Source: Bosea sp. (in: a-proteobacteria) (lineage in GTDB: Bacteria; Pseudomonadota; Alphaproteobacteria; Rhizobiales; Beijerinckiaceae). From it: a DNA stretch of 64,000 nucleotides. The notes under the pieces were generated by a model that saw nothing but the letters and a program-made list of their open reading frames with translations, was not told the DNA's origin and searched no databases. Every line of letters begins with the position of its first letter. Within the stretch, counting starts at the first letter, position 1. The translations under genes were made by a program, and so were the position numbers. Below are positions 38,066 through 47,515 of this stretch, in pieces. Location: contig JAAVVV010000001.1 in assembly GCA_023910605.1 (NCBI GenBank), positions 2,842,698 to 2,906,697 on the forward strand. Reading direction: 5' to 3'.

Positions 38066-39058
38066 TCAGGCCGCGAATCGCCTGGCCAGCGGCTTGATGA
38101 TCTGGGGCATCAGGTAGATCGGGAACTGCGCCAGCGCGAAGAACAGGAAGGTCGTCTCCGGCGTCGCAGCGCCGAGCGCTGCGATCAACACGCCCATGTT
38201 GCGCTGTCCCGTGCCATAGCCGAGCAGGAAACGATCCCCTGGCTTGACGAAGGGCCTGAGCAGCACCCAGGCCAGCACGAAGCCCATCAGCGCGATCGCA
38301 GTCGCGATCGCCAGGAACAGCAGCACCGTGCGCGGACGTTCGAGGAAGGCGTTGGTGACGCCATCCATCGCGGCGATGGCGAACAGGAAGTACATGATCA
38401 CTCCGAAGCCATCGAGAGAGGCCTTGTGCTTCACAAGCCGCGCATAGCCCACAAGCCAGCGGAACAGCCCCGCCAGCACGATGGCCCCGAAGACAAGGCC
38501 GAACAGCCTCAGCATCAGCACCGACCGGTCTAGCGGGACGTGGCCTCCCAGCACGAAATCAGCCAGCGGCGGCGCCACGAAGGGCGCGGCCGTGGTGGTG
38601 ATGATGGTGGCTGCCAGCAGCACCGTCGGCTCGATGTTGAGCATCATCGCCACTGCCGGGCCCGACATGATCGGCGGCGCAGCGGCCACAATCACCAGCC
38701 CGAGCAGCAGGCCCGGATCGAGCGCCTCTCGGCCGAATATGGCGAGCACGGTGAGCACCATGGCCGCAGGGGCGAGCGAGAGCCAGGCCACGCCGATGAG
38801 CAGCGCCGCAGGCTTGCGCAGGGCGGCCTTCAACGCCGGCCAGTCCGCCCGCGCGAAGGACATGGCCACGAACAGGAAGATGGTGACCGGCAGGAGCGGC
38901 CGCGCCGCGGCGGCAAATTGCGGCAGCGCCAGGCCCAGGAAGATCGACGCGGCAAATCCTTGCGTGCCGTAACGGCCAAGCAGGGACAAGGCTGACAGGA
39001 CAAGGCTCACGGCAGATGGCTTCCAGCCGAGGCCGGACGGCGCGCTTGCCGTCGGCAT
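38066..39058 (-). CDS. Bile acid:sodium symporter (BASS)-like transporter
   Basis: 330 residues from MPTASAPSGLGWKPS; an upstream ATG at 39187 would add a non-homologous 43 residues. Nine to ten hydrophobic segments. APPIMSGPAVAMMLNIEPTV and GYGTGQRNMGVLIAALG correspond to the two unwound core helices of the BASS family, the second being the GxxxxRNxG motif. Members carry organic anions, often with sodium. Its neighbours are a metabolic operon and a flavoprotein on the other strand, giving no substrate clue. It is only 77 bases from rpe and could be co-transcribed with it. Confidence 0.85.
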   Translation of the reverse strand: MPTASAPSGLGWKPSAVSLVLSALSLLGRYGTQGFAASIFLGLALPQFAAAARPLLPVTIFLFVAMSFARADWPALKAALRKPAALLIGVAWLSLAPAAMVLTVLAIFGREALDPGLLLGLVIVAAAPPIMSGPAVAMMLNIEPTVLLAATIITTTAAPFVAPPLADFVLGGHVPLDRSVLMLRLFGLVFGAIVLAGLFRWLVGYARLVKHKASLDGFGVIMYFLFAIAAMDGVTNAFLERPRTVLLFLAIATAIALMGFVLAWVLLRPFVKPGDRFLLGYGTGQRNMGVLIAALGAATPETTFLFFALAQFPIYLMPQIIKPLARRFAA

Positions 39059-39248
39059 GGATCGGACGATCCGAGCCCTAGCAGATTGCCACGCGGCGGC
39101 AACCGGCGGCCGTGCAGACGCTCCATGTTGCGCGAGCCCAACGCGAGCGGGCCGCTGTTGATATTTTATTGCGATTGCATGAGACAATTAGGCAGGTCAT
39201 TGCGAACATATCCACTTATCCTGACAGTTCAGATGGGGAACAGGTTCA

Positions 39249-40496
39249 ATGCGCGTGGATTGCATCGTCTTGGGCGGCGGCATCGTCGGCGTATCCATCG
39301 CGGTTCATCTGCAGAAGCGTGGACGATCCACGGTGCTGCTCGACAGGCGCGGCGTTGCGGAGGAGACCTCCTTCGGCAATGCTGGCCTGATCCAGCGCGA
39401 GGGCGTCTATCCTTACGGCTTCCCGCATGATTTCGGCGCGCTCGTGCGTTACGCCATGAACAACACCATCGACGCGCATTATCACCTGAGCGCCTTGCCA
39501 AGGCTTGCGCCGTTTCTGTGGTCCTACTGGATGCACTCACGCCAGTCCCGCCACGAGGCGATCGCGCGGCAATATGCGAAGCTGATCGAGCATTGCGTGA
39601 CGGAACATGAGGCGCTCGCCGCAGAATCGGGCGCGACGCATCTGCTGCGCCGCAAGGGCTGGATCAAGGTTTTCCGAACGGCGGCGGAACGCGACCTGCG
39701 CTTTGCGGAGGCCGATCGCTGGAACCGTGAATTCGGCCTCAACCACCGCAAGCTCTCCGTGCCCGAGCTGCGCGAGACCGAGCCCCACATCACACCGGAC
39801 CTGATTGGCGGCCTGCACTGGACGGATCCGGTGTCGGTCAGCGATCCGCACGGTCTGGGCATCGCCTATCTCGATCGCTTCAAGGCGCTGGGGGGGCAAT
39901 TCATGCTCGGCGATGCGACGACGCTTGCCGAGGGCAAGGACGGTTCGTGGACGGCGCTGGGCTTCGACGGCGCCATCGTTTCGGCCAGCGAGGCCGTGGT
40001 GAGCCTTGGGCCATGGTCAGACCTCGTGACGAGGAACCTGGGCTATCGCTTCCCGCTGGCGGTCAAGCGCGGCTATCACATGCACTACAGGGCCGCCGGC
40101 AACGCCGTGCTCAACCACCCGGTCCTTGATTCCGAGCGCGGCTATTTCCTCGCTCCGATGCTCAAGGGCATCCGCCTGACCACGGGCGCGGAGTTCGCGC
40201 TGCGCGACGCGCCGAAGACGCCGGTGCAACTGGCCCGCGCCGAGCCGATCGCGCGCAGCTTCTTCCCGCTCGCGGAGCGGCTGGACCCGGAGCCCTGGCT
40301 CGGCAACCGCCCCTGCACGCCCGACATGATGCCGATCATCGGCCGGGCGCCCAAACACAGGAACCTCACCTTTGCCTTCGGCCACGCCCATCACGGGCTG
40401 ACGCTGGCGGCTGTGACAGGCCGCATGGTTGGCGAGATCGTCACCCACGAGACGCCCTTTGTCGATCCGGCGCCGTTCAGCCCGGCGCGGTTCTGA
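39249..40496 (+). CDS. DadA-like FAD-dependent oxidoreductase (second copy)
   Basis: 415 residues, MRVDCIVLGGGIVGVSIAVH. GGGIVG nucleotide-binding motif at 9-14; EETSFGNAGLI, KRGYHMHY and RPCTPDMMPIIGRAP are D-amino-acid dehydrogenase landmarks, with FGHAHHGLTLA near the end. It is only distantly similar to the copy at 23.3 kb, for example lacking that protein's WMGFRPSLPDS wording. Likely a membrane-associated dehydrogenase of a D-amino acid or N-methyl amino acid. The upstream 190 bases include an AT-rich promoter-like stretch around 39160-39200. Confidence 0.85.
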   Translation: MRVDCIVLGGGIVGVSIAVHLQKRGRSTVLLDRRGVAEETSFGNAGLIQREGVYPYGFPHDFGALVRYAMNNTIDAHYHLSALPRLAPFLWSYWMHSRQSRHEAIARQYAKLIEHCVTEHEALAAESGATHLLRRKGWIKVFRTAAERDLRFAEADRWNREFGLNHRKLSVPELRETEPHITPDLIGGLHWTDPVSVSDPHGLGIAYLDRFKALGGQFMLGDATTLAEGKDGSWTALGFDGAIVSASEAVVSLGPWSDLVTRNLGYRFPLAVKRGYHMHYRAAGNAVLNHPVLDSERGYFLAPMLKGIRLTTGAEFALRDAPKTPVQLARAEPIARSFFPLAERLDPEPWLGNRPCTPDMMPIIGRAPKHRNLTFAFGHAHHGLTLAAVTGRMVGEIVTHETPFVDPAPFSPARF

Positions 40497-40643
40497 GAGA
40501 ATTTGCATGGGCGCAAGTCGGATCATGCGCGGCGCCTCGCGAAGCCGTGACCAAAGCGCAACGGCTGCGCGTTGAATTCGTCTCCGCCAGCCCTACCCTC
40601 CTGTCCGAAGCATCTGTTTCACATAACAGGAGGAACTTCCCCC

Positions 40644-41618
40644 ATGATCGATCTGTCACGCCGCGAGGCCTTCATGACCGCTGCCGCCGTCACCCTTGCA
40701 TCCGGAGGCGCTGCCATGTCCCAGCCCGCAGCCGCGCAGGCCGCCGCCACGTCTCAGGCGCCGGGGTTCTACCGCTACAAGGTCGGCGACATGATGGTCA
40801 CGGCCATCAATGACGGCTTCGCCCGCCGGCCGCTCGAAGGCTTCGTGCGCAATGCCGAGCTGTCCGCCGTGCAGTCGGCCATGGCCGCCGCCTTCCTGCC
40901 CTCCGATGCGCTGCCGATCAGCTTCACCACGCTGGTGGTGCAGAACGGCGCCCAGCTCACGCTGCTCGACACCGGCAACGGCGACAGCGGCGCGCCGACC
41001 TCGGCCGTGTGGATGCGCAATTTCCGTGCGGCCGGCTTCACGCCCGAACAGGTCACCCGCGTCGTGTTCAGCCACTTCCATGGCGACCACATCAACGGCC
41101 TGCGCCTGAAGGATGGCGCGCTGGTGTTCCCCAATGCCGAGCTGGTCGTGCCGGCGCCGGAATGGACCTTCTGGATGGATGACGCCCGCATGGGCTCCGC
41201 GCCGGAAGCCATGCGCGGCGCGTTCCAGAACGTGCGGCGCGTGTTTGCGCCCGTGGCCGCCAATGTGAAGCGCTTCGAGCCCGGCGCGGAAGTCGCCCCC
41301 GGGATCACCTCGGTCGCCGCCTTCGGCCATACGCCCGGCCATTGCGTGTTCATGATCTCGTCCGGTTCGGGCAAGCTCATGTTCATGGCCGACACCACCA
41401 ACCACCCGGCCCTTTTCGTGCGCAACCCGGACTGGTCGGCCGTGTTCGACATGGACGCCGATGTTGCCCGCGCCACGCGCCGCCGTCTGCTCGACATGGC
41501 CGCCGCCGAAAAGACCCAGGTCCATTTCTACCACGCGCCCTTCCCGGCCACTGGCTTCATCACCAAGGCCGGCAACGGCTTCGAGATGGTGCCCGTGCAA
41601 TGGTCCAGCGCGACCTGA
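40644..41618 (+). CDS. Exported MBL-fold metallo-hydrolase (Tat-type leader)
   Basis: 324 residues from MIDLSRREAFMTAAAVTLAS, with aggagga just upstream. SRREAFM followed by a hydrophobic run and an AQA-type cleavage region (about 31-34) suggests Tat export to the periplasm. Zinc ligands are in HFHGDH (144-149), TPGHC and ADTTNHP, the full set for a binuclear MBL enzyme. It resembles quorum-quenching-lactonase or N-acyl-homoserine-lactonase-like and alkylsulfatase-like hydrolases in general layout. The substrate cannot be read from sequence. Confidence 0.87.
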   Translation: MIDLSRREAFMTAAAVTLASGGAAMSQPAAAQAAATSQAPGFYRYKVGDMMVTAINDGFARRPLEGFVRNAELSAVQSAMAAAFLPSDALPISFTTLVVQNGAQLTLLDTGNGDSGAPTSAVWMRNFRAAGFTPEQVTRVVFSHFHGDHINGLRLKDGALVFPNAELVVPAPEWTFWMDDARMGSAPEAMRGAFQNVRRVFAPVAANVKRFEPGAEVAPGITSVAAFGHTPGHCVFMISSGSGKLMFMADTTNHPALFVRNPDWSAVFDMDADVARATRRRLLDMAAAEKTQVHFYHAPFPATGFITKAGNGFEMVPVQWSSAT

Positions 41619-41735
41619 TGACCGCTCCGCGCCCAGCCTCCTGCCGGAGGCTGGACGGCAAAGACCGGTTTCATGCTATGAACGATGCGCCGGAGCCTGC
41701 GGGCTCCCGCGTTGTCTTCAGAATCAGGGGCAAGC

Positions 41736-42551
41736 ATGAACTCGGCGGCCAAGACCTCGCCTGAAAGGCTGCGCGGCGCGATCGAGAGAATCGCCTTCGT
41801 GGCCGGCGACACGGCAGGCGCGAGCCGGGCCCTCGGTCGCCTCACGAAGCTCTACGGCAATGCCGACCCCGACAGCGCCGACGTGATCGTCGCGCTCGGC
41901 GGCGATGGCCTGATGCTCCAGACCCTGCACCGCTTCATGAACGGCAAGGGCGCGTCCAAGCCGATCTACGGCATGCACCGCGGCACGGTTGGCTTTCTGA
42001 TGAATGACTTCAAGGAGGAAGGCCTCATCGAGCGCCTGCGCAGCGCTGAAATCTCCATCGTCCATCCGCTGCAGATGCGGGCCACGGACAAGCGCGGAGA
42101 GGTGCATTCCGCCCGCGCGATCAACGAGGTGCATCTGCTCCGGCGCTCCTATCAGGCCGCCAAGCTCTCGATCCACATCGATGGCAAGGAGCGCATGCCC
42201 GAACTGATCGCCGATGGCGTGCTGCTGGCCACCCCGGCCGGCTCGACCGCCTACAACCTTTCGGCGAACGGCCCCATCCTGCCGCTCAACGCCACCTTGA
42301 TGGCGTTGACCCCGATCTCGGCGTTCAGGCCGCGGCGCTGGCGCGGGGCTCTGCTCCCCGACCGTGCGCAAGTCACCGTCGAGGTGCTGGAGGCGGAGAA
42401 GCGCCCGGTCAGCGCCGTCGCCGACCACACGCAGGTCGATGACGTGGTGCGCGTCGACATCGCCATGGACCACGGCATAGACCTTTTAATGATGCACGAC
42501 CCCGGCCATAGCCTTGACGAACGCATCTTGCGGGAACAGTTTGGTTACTAA
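41736..42551 (+). CDS. nadK: NAD kinase
   Basis: 271 residues from [17 protein letters not shown]. The GGDG motif is at 55-58 ([14 protein letters not shown]) and the second family motif is [22 protein letters not shown] kinase phosphorylates NAD to NADP with [13 protein letters not shown] replaces the common G(N)xGFL motif with only small changes. It is 84 bases before the receiver gene, with an AT-richer spacer that may hold a separate promoter. Confidence 0.94.
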   Translation: MNSAAKTSPERLRGAIERIAFVAGDTAGASRALGRLTKLYGNADPDSADVIVALGGDGLMLQTLHRFMNGKGASKPIYGMHRGTVGFLMNDFKEEGLIERLRSAEISIVHPLQMRATDKRGEVHSARAINEVHLLRRSYQAAKLSIHIDGKERMPELIADGVLLATPAGSTAYNLSANGPILPLNATLMALTPISAFRPRRWRGALLPDRAQVTVEVLEAEKRPVSAVADHTQVDDVVRVDIAMDHGIDLLMMHDPGHSLDERILREQFGY

Positions 42552-42635
42552 TGGGAGTATAATCTTAAATTGGTCATCTGCGGGCTTAAGCCGGCCAATT
42601 CATGAATTGATGATCGTCACTGGATAATCGTCGCG

Positions 42636-43187
42636 ATGCGGGTGGACTTTGCCAAGCTGGGATTTCTCGTCATTGACGACAATCCGTTCATGCGGAAGGT
42701 CACCAAGGCCCTGCTGCACGGCTTCGGCTCGCGTGACGTGCTTGAGGCCGATAATGGCGCTTCCGGACTCGAGGTCTTCATGACCTATTCGCCCGACATC
42801 GTGCTGCTTGACTGGGAAATGCCTGTCTTGGACGGACTCGAGGTGACGCGCATGATCCGCGAGCCCAACAGGAGCGTGAACCCGTTCGCGCCGATCATCA
42901 TGGTCTCGGGCCATACAGAGCGGCGACGCATCGCGATGGCGCGTGATGCCGGCGTTCACGAGTTTCTTGCCAAGCCGATTTCGTCGAAGGCGCTTTACGA
43001 CCGCATTCTGGCGGTTGTCGCGTTCCCACGGCCCTTCATCCGCACCAAGTCCTACTTCGGGCCTGAACGGCGGCGTGGCGCAAGCAACAGTTATTCGGGA
43101 CCGGAACGGCGGCAGGGCGGCGCGGACGCGGACGCGGAGACGATCCGCACCCGGCCCCTCGCCGAGAATGCAAGGAACAAGACATGA
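42636..43187 (+). CDS. Single-domain response regulator with C-terminal GPERR tail
   Basis: 183 residues. Receiver domain 1-125 with acidic pocket DD14-15, phospho-acceptor Asp59 (VLLDWEMPVLDG) and Lys in EFLAKPISS. Beyond it is a tail with two copies of a GPERRR/Q element (YFGPERRRG and YSGPERRQG), probably disordered. No DNA-binding output domain is present. It overlaps the next gene by ATGA, and that gene encodes an HPt-like protein, so the pair looks like a phosphorelay module without a dedicated kinase. Confidence 0.85.
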   Translation: MRVDFAKLGFLVIDDNPFMRKVTKALLHGFGSRDVLEADNGASGLEVFMTYSPDIVLLDWEMPVLDGLEVTRMIREPNRSVNPFAPIIMVSGHTERRRIAMARDAGVHEFLAKPISSKALYDRILAVVAFPRPFIRTKSYFGPERRRGASNSYSGPERRQGGADADAETIRTRPLAENARNKT

Positions 43188-43741
43188 CCCAGTCACGCTT
43201 GGGCAAGACTCCCTCGTCTGTGGAGCATGAGACCCATTCCGTCATCGAGCCCCCGCGCAATCTGGCGGAGCGCGCCATCACCGGCGGCTCGGCGCGCGAT
43301 GTCGCACGCATCCTCGCGGAGGCCGAGCACAGCCTTGCATCGCTGCGGCAGGAGTTCCCGGCCTGGATGGCGTCAGAGCTTTCCGAATTGGAATCCGTCT
43401 TGCAACACTACAAGACCGGCGCCGAAGACGGGCCTCGCCTGCTGTTCCGCAAGGTCCATGACATGCGCGGCCATGCCGCCACCTTAGGCTTTCCGCTGGC
43501 CGGGCGTGCCGCAGACAACCTGTGCAAGCTGCTCGATGCGCTCCAGCGCGTGCCTGACAGTGCGATTGAGACGCACCTTCACACCATCCGCATCATCATC
43601 CGCGAGAAGATCTCCATCCAGGACCATCCGGTCGCGCTGGAAATGGTGATAAGCCTTGAGGATCTCGGTCAGAGACTCATTCAAAAGGCCTTGGACGCGT
43701 CGAAGGCCGCCAAGGGCAGAAAGCCGCCAGCTGCGGAATAA
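43184..43741 (+). CDS. HPt-like phosphotransfer protein
   Basis: 185 residues starting in an ATGA overlap with the receiver gene. Mostly helical. FRKVHDMRGHAATLGFPLAG matches the HPt consensus HxxxGxAxxxG with candidate phospho-acceptor His92, and LDALQRV and IIIREKISIQ form the remaining helices of a four-helix bundle. It would shuttle phosphate between the partner receiver and an unlinked kinase. An N-terminal 40 residues look disordered. It is convergent with the DUF2336 gene, 29 bases away. Confidence 0.78.
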   Translation: MTQSRLGKTPSSVEHETHSVIEPPRNLAERAITGGSARDVARILAEAEHSLASLRQEFPAWMASELSELESVLQHYKTGAEDGPRLLFRKVHDMRGHAATLGFPLAGRAADNLCKLLDALQRVPDSAIETHLHTIRIIIREKISIQDHPVALEMVISLEDLGQRLIQKALDASKAAKGRKPPAAE

Positions 43742-43770
43742 GCCGGCGCCGCACGGGCCGGCATGCGCCT

Positions 43771-44991
43771 TCAGGCGGCGCGTGCGAGGACCCGCTCGTC
43801 GGCGAGCAGGGTCAGTTCCGGATCGATTTCCAGCAGCGCAGCCAGCGCGGCGGAGTCAGCCATGGCGCGGGCGGCCTCCTGGGCCTCCTCCCGCGCAGCT
43901 TCTGCCTCGAAGCGGCGCAGCAGCGCCATCAGCGGGGCGTTCTCTGCCTCGTCCGCCATGTCGCAGACGATCAGCACCCGTTCGATGATGCGCCGCGATG
44001 TAGCGGCTCGGGCGGCTTCCGATGCCGGCGCGCCGATCTCGCGCACCGCCTCGACCGCCGCCACGAAGGCCGGCAGCAACGCGGCCGGGATCTGGGCCTT
44101 GCGGCACAGGGCCGCCACGCCGGCGCTGCGGCGATCGTGGATGATCGCCGACGCCCGCGCCAACGGAAGCCCTGCGAGATCCGCCAGCGCAGCCTCGGCC
44201 AGCGCGGTCTCGCCGGTCAGCAGCGAACGCAGGATCAGGCTGGGCGTCAGGCGATGGCTGCGTCGCAGATGCGCGATCAGCGCCATCAATTCGGCCTCGA
44301 ATCCCTCGCTGGTCCGCGCCAGGCTCAGCGCGACCTTCTCGCTCGATTCGCGGGCGATGCGTTCCGCGCGCTCGGGGCTCATCAGACCGCATCCCCCTGC
44401 CCAGCTGGACAAGCTTTCCGCGACGCTCACGGCAATCTGGTGACGGATGGCGGCAGGCAGGTCGGGGTGCGCCAGCAGCGCCTCGCGGATCGCCGGCACG
44501 TTGCCAAGCCGTTCCGCAGCTCGTTCGATCGATGAGGGCGCGATGGTCGCCTCGGCGTTGCGGAGCAACACGCGAACGGCCTCTGCGCTTCCCACCTCGA
44601 TGAGCGCGGCGGCGAGCGCCACGCCGACATCCCGCCGCATGGCCACGGCGGACTGCGCCAGTTCCCCCCCGATCGCGACAGCGTCGACAAGATCCGCCAC
44701 GGTCAGCACGGGCGACGCCATCAGCACCAGCGCCGCGATGTCGGGCTGGTCCTGGGCGAGGCCCAGGATCACGGCGCGCGGCGCCTCCTCGCCGGCGAGA
44801 GCCTCGGCCAGAGCGCGGCGCACGGGCGCGGATGGATCGTCGAGCAGCGAGAGCATCGCGGTCTCGGCCTCGCGCCTGTCCTCGATAGTCATGGGCGACT
44901 GCAGATAGGCCCGCGCCAGTGCGTGAGCGCCGGCGGCCCGGTCGGCGGTGCTGGCAGTGCGGGCCCAGAGCAGGAAACGGCGAACGATCAT
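43771..44991 (-). CDS. DUF2336-family protein
   Basis: 406 residues, MIVRRFLLWARTASTADRAA. The alpha-helical repeat pattern (APVRRALAEALAGEEAPRAVILGLAQDQPDIAALVL; key words APVRRALAEALAG and DIAALVL) is HEAT-like and typical of DUF2336, an alphaproteobacterial family found near signalling and motility genes. No enzymatic residues are recognisable. It starts inside the last codons of the lytic transglycosylase gene (ATGA at 44988-44991), so the two are translationally coupled. Confidence 0.83.
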   Translation of the reverse strand: MIVRRFLLWARTASTADRAAGAHALARAYLQSPMTIEDRREAETAMLSLLDDPSAPVRRALAEALAGEEAPRAVILGLAQDQPDIAALVLMASPVLTVADLVDAVAIGGELAQSAVAMRRDVGVALAAALIEVGSAEAVRVLLRNAEATIAPSSIERAAERLGNVPAIREALLAHPDLPAAIRHQIAVSVAESLSSWAGGCGLMSPERAERIARESSEKVALSLARTSEGFEAELMALIAHLRRSHRLTPSLILRSLLTGETALAEAALADLAGLPLARASAIIHDRRSAGVAALCRKAQIPAALLPAFVAAVEAVREIGAPASEAARAATSRRIIERVLIVCDMADEAENAPLMALLRRFEAEAAREEAQEAARAMADSAALAALLEIDPELTLLADERVLARAA

Positions 44992-45983
44992 GGGATGGTG
45001 CCCGGACGGAGGAAGGCGTTGAGATCAAGCGGCTTGCGTCTCTTCTGCCCGGCAGCGGCCTGAGGCGAAAGCTCCTGCGGACGCACTGGCGGCTGTGGCG
45101 CTTCCACAAGGCGCGGCGGCGGCTCGGCCTGCACGTTCGCCACGCTCAACGCGCCGCCCTGGCTTGGAAAGAAGCGCTGCGCCGGCTCGAGCGAGGCGAG
45201 TTGCACGCGCTGGCCACGCTGGCCGCTCCACAAGGCCGCCACCTGATCCGAGATGGGCTTGCGGCCCCCTTCGGTGGAGAACAGGCCCATCAGGCCTTTG
45301 CGGTCCGGCAAGGGCGCTGCGGCAGGGGCTGAGACGGCGCTGTCGGCCTGCCCGAGCTGTGCATGCTGGGCCGCGAGCACATGATAGACTTCCGCCGCGC
45401 TGCGCGGCTTTCCGGCCTTGTCGAAGAAGATGTTGCGGTTGGCGGCCGCGGCATCGGGGAAATCCCGGGCCGCGACGCGGGTGGGCGAGGACTGGGCCGC
45501 GCCGATCAGGTCCTGCGCGCCGCGCGCGCCCAGGACATGGGCGATGTAAAGCTCGCCCTTCGTCGGCTCGCGACCGAGCGCGGATTGAAGCTGTTCATTG
45601 TTGCGCTGGGTGAATGCCCCGGCCATCACGGCGGCGATCTCGGGATCACGCCTCAGCGCCATGATCTGGTCGCGCATGGCCACGTCGGGCACGGTCAGTC
45701 GCCCATCGGCTCCCTGCACGATCGCCTTGGCCGCATCGTCGAGACCGTGGCGGGCGCCATCGCTGCGCACCATGCTCAGCCAGGTCTGCTCTATGAACTG
45801 GAACAGGCCAGTGGCGCTGGACGTGCGCGCCCGCGCGTCCGGATTCAGCGCCGATTCCCGTTGGGCTGTCTTCACCAGATAGTCGAAGCTCGTGCCTGTC
45901 CGGTCGGCGCCCTGCCGAATGGCCTCGATCACCGGACTGGCCGGCGCTGCCTGGGGAGTTCCGCTGGTTCTGAAAAGGAACAT
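44988..45983 (-). CDS. Lytic transglycosylase (SLT domain) protein
   Basis: 331 residues from MFLFRTSGTPQAAPASP; a longer reading to 46286 covers the intergenic region and is rejected. The SLT fold is shown by TAQRESALNPDARARTSSAT (catalytic Glu in RESALNP) and GLFQFIEQTWLSMV. AHVLGARGAQDLIGAAQ follows as in relatives. The C-terminal 120 residues are proline-rich and low-complexity. It cuts the glycan of peptidoglycan. No clear signal peptide is seen at the chosen start, so export may be unusual. Coupled to DUF2336. Confidence 0.86.
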   Translation of the reverse strand: MFLFRTSGTPQAAPASPVIEAIRQGADRTGTSFDYLVKTAQRESALNPDARARTSSATGLFQFIEQTWLSMVRSDGARHGLDDAAKAIVQGADGRLTVPDVAMRDQIMALRRDPEIAAVMAGAFTQRNNEQLQSALGREPTKGELYIAHVLGARGAQDLIGAAQSSPTRVAARDFPDAAAANRNIFFDKAGKPRSAAEVYHVLAAQHAQLGQADSAVSAPAAAPLPDRKGLMGLFSTEGGRKPISDQVAALWSGQRGQRVQLASLEPAQRFFPSQGGALSVANVQAEPPPRLVEAPQPPVRPQELSPQAAAGQKRRKPLDLNAFLRPGTIP

Positions 45984-46112
45984 GAAGGACTGGTTGCCTC
46001 GAAGGCGCGCGGCGCGGGAATCCGCAGTGAGTGCCGCGCAACGATGCGACGGATATGGTAAGCGAATCGTTAAGCGGGCTCGATGCGCGCTGTGCGGAAC
46101 AGGGAATAACCG

Positions 46113-46610
46113 ATGAGCAGCACATCTGATGCGGATGGCCGCCACTGGCGCGGCGGGCGCTATTTCGAGGATTTCGCGGTTGGCGAGGTTATCCGCCACC
46201 GCCTCACCCGCACTGTAACGCAGATGGACAACATGTTGTTCTCCAACATGACGCTCAATCCGCAGCCTCTGCATATCGACGCGCATTTCTGCGCAACCGA
46301 GACCGAGTGGGGCAAGCCGCTGATGAATTCACTCTTCACGCTCGGGCTGATGATCGGGATTTCGGTCAACGACACCACCGTCGGCACGACCATCGCCAAT
46401 CTCGGCATGTCGGACGTGAAGTTCCCCGCGCCCCTCTTCGAGGGCGACACCATCAGCTGCACCACCGAAGTCGCCGCCCTGCGTGAATCGCGGTCCCGGC
46501 CAGACGCGGGCATCGTCGACTTCATCCACCGGGCCCAGCGTCAGGATGGCGTGCTTGTGGCCGAGTGCCGCCGACAGGCCTTCATGCGCAAGCGCCCCCC
46601 GCAGGCTTGA
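46113..46610 (+). CDS. MaoC-like hot-dog dehydratase
   Basis: 165 residues, MSSTSDADGRHWRGGRYFED. Single hot-dog fold; YFEDFAVGEVIRHRLTRTVT is the typical N-terminus and LNPQPLHIDAHFC the active-site helix. The canonical catalytic Asp of R-specific enoyl-CoA hydratases (GDxNPxH) is not in its usual place, where the sequence reads MTLNPQPLH; this variant is common in MaoC proteins paired with CitE-like lyases. It probably hydrates an acyl-CoA. The CitE-like gene follows after 29 bases in the same direction. Confidence 0.87.
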   Translation: MSSTSDADGRHWRGGRYFEDFAVGEVIRHRLTRTVTQMDNMLFSNMTLNPQPLHIDAHFCATETEWGKPLMNSLFTLGLMIGISVNDTTVGTTIANLGMSDVKFPAPLFEGDTISCTTEVAALRESRSRPDAGIVDFIHRAQRQDGVLVAECRRQAFMRKRPPQA

Positions 46611-46639
46611 GCGCGGCCTCAACCGGAAAGATATCCGCG

Positions 46640-47503
46640 ATGCGATCCTTGCTGTTCGTGCCCGCCGACGATGAGCGGAAACTGGAGAAGGCGCTTGCCT
46701 CGGGTGCGGATGCGCTCATCCTTGATCTTGAGGATTCGGTTGCCCTCGAGCGCAAGCCACAGGCCCGGCGCATCGCGGCCGGGTTCATGAAGGCTCACTC
46801 TGGCGTTGTTGCCCGTCCGCGGCTGATCGTGCGCGTCAACGGCCTCACCAGCCGCCTGACCGATGCCGATCTCGATGGGGTCATGCAGGCCAGCCCCGAT
46901 GCGATCATGCTGCCCAAGGCCGAAGGCGGGATGAGCGTCCAGCACATCGGCGCGAAAATGGCCGTGCGCGAAGCCGAGCATGATGTCGGCGATGGTGCCG
47001 TGAAGATCATCGCGATCGGCACGGAAACGGCGCGCGGCGTGTTCCAGCTCGGCACCTATGCCGGCGCGTCCCACCGGCTCATCGGGCTGACCTGGGGCGG
47101 AGAGGACCTCTCGGCCGATCTGGGCGCCGAGGCCAACCGCCTGGCCGATGGCAGCTATGCCGACCCCTACCGTCTGGCCCGCGCCCTGACCCTGATCGGC
47201 GCCGCCGCAGCCGAGATCGACCCCATCGATTCCGTCTACACCAGCTTCAGGGACATGGACGGGCTGCGCGCCGAATGCGAGGCGGCGCGGCGTGACGGCT
47301 TCGTCGCCAAGATGGCGATTCATCCAGCCCAGGTCCCGGTCATCAACGCCGTGTTCACGCCCTCCGCCGAGGCGCTGGAGCGGGCCCGCGCCATCGTGGC
47401 CGCCTTCGCCGCAAATCCGGACCTCGGCGTCATCGGGATCGATGGCGAGATGATCGACCTGCCCCACCTCAAGCGGGCTGAGCGCCTGCTGCGTCGCATC
47501 TGA
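46640..47503 (+). CDS. CitE-like HpcH/HpaI-family CoA-ester lyase
   Basis: 287 residues from MRSLLFVPADDERKLEKALA, the classic CitE start. TIM-barrel features: ALILDLEDSV, RPRLIVRVNGL, IMLPKAEGG (Asp/Glu metal ligands), GTETARGVF and LTWGGEDLSADLGA. Members cleave or form malyl-CoA-like or citryl-CoA-like thioesters. Together with the MaoC protein it suggests breakdown of a branched dicarboxylic acyl-CoA. It is shorter than the ethylmalonyl-CoA-pathway malyl-CoA lyase, and there are no other genes of that pathway here. Confidence 0.87.
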   Translation: MRSLLFVPADDERKLEKALASGADALILDLEDSVALERKPQARRIAAGFMKAHSGVVARPRLIVRVNGLTSRLTDADLDGVMQASPDAIMLPKAEGGMSVQHIGAKMAVREAEHDVGDGAVKIIAIGTETARGVFQLGTYAGASHRLIGLTWGGEDLSADLGAEANRLADGSYADPYRLARALTLIGAAAAEIDPIDSVYTSFRDMDGLRAECEAARRDGFVAKMAIHPAQVPVINAVFTPSAEALERARAIVAAFAANPDLGVIGIDGEMIDLPHLKRAERLLRRI

Positions 47504-47515
47504 ACCAGGCAAGGC

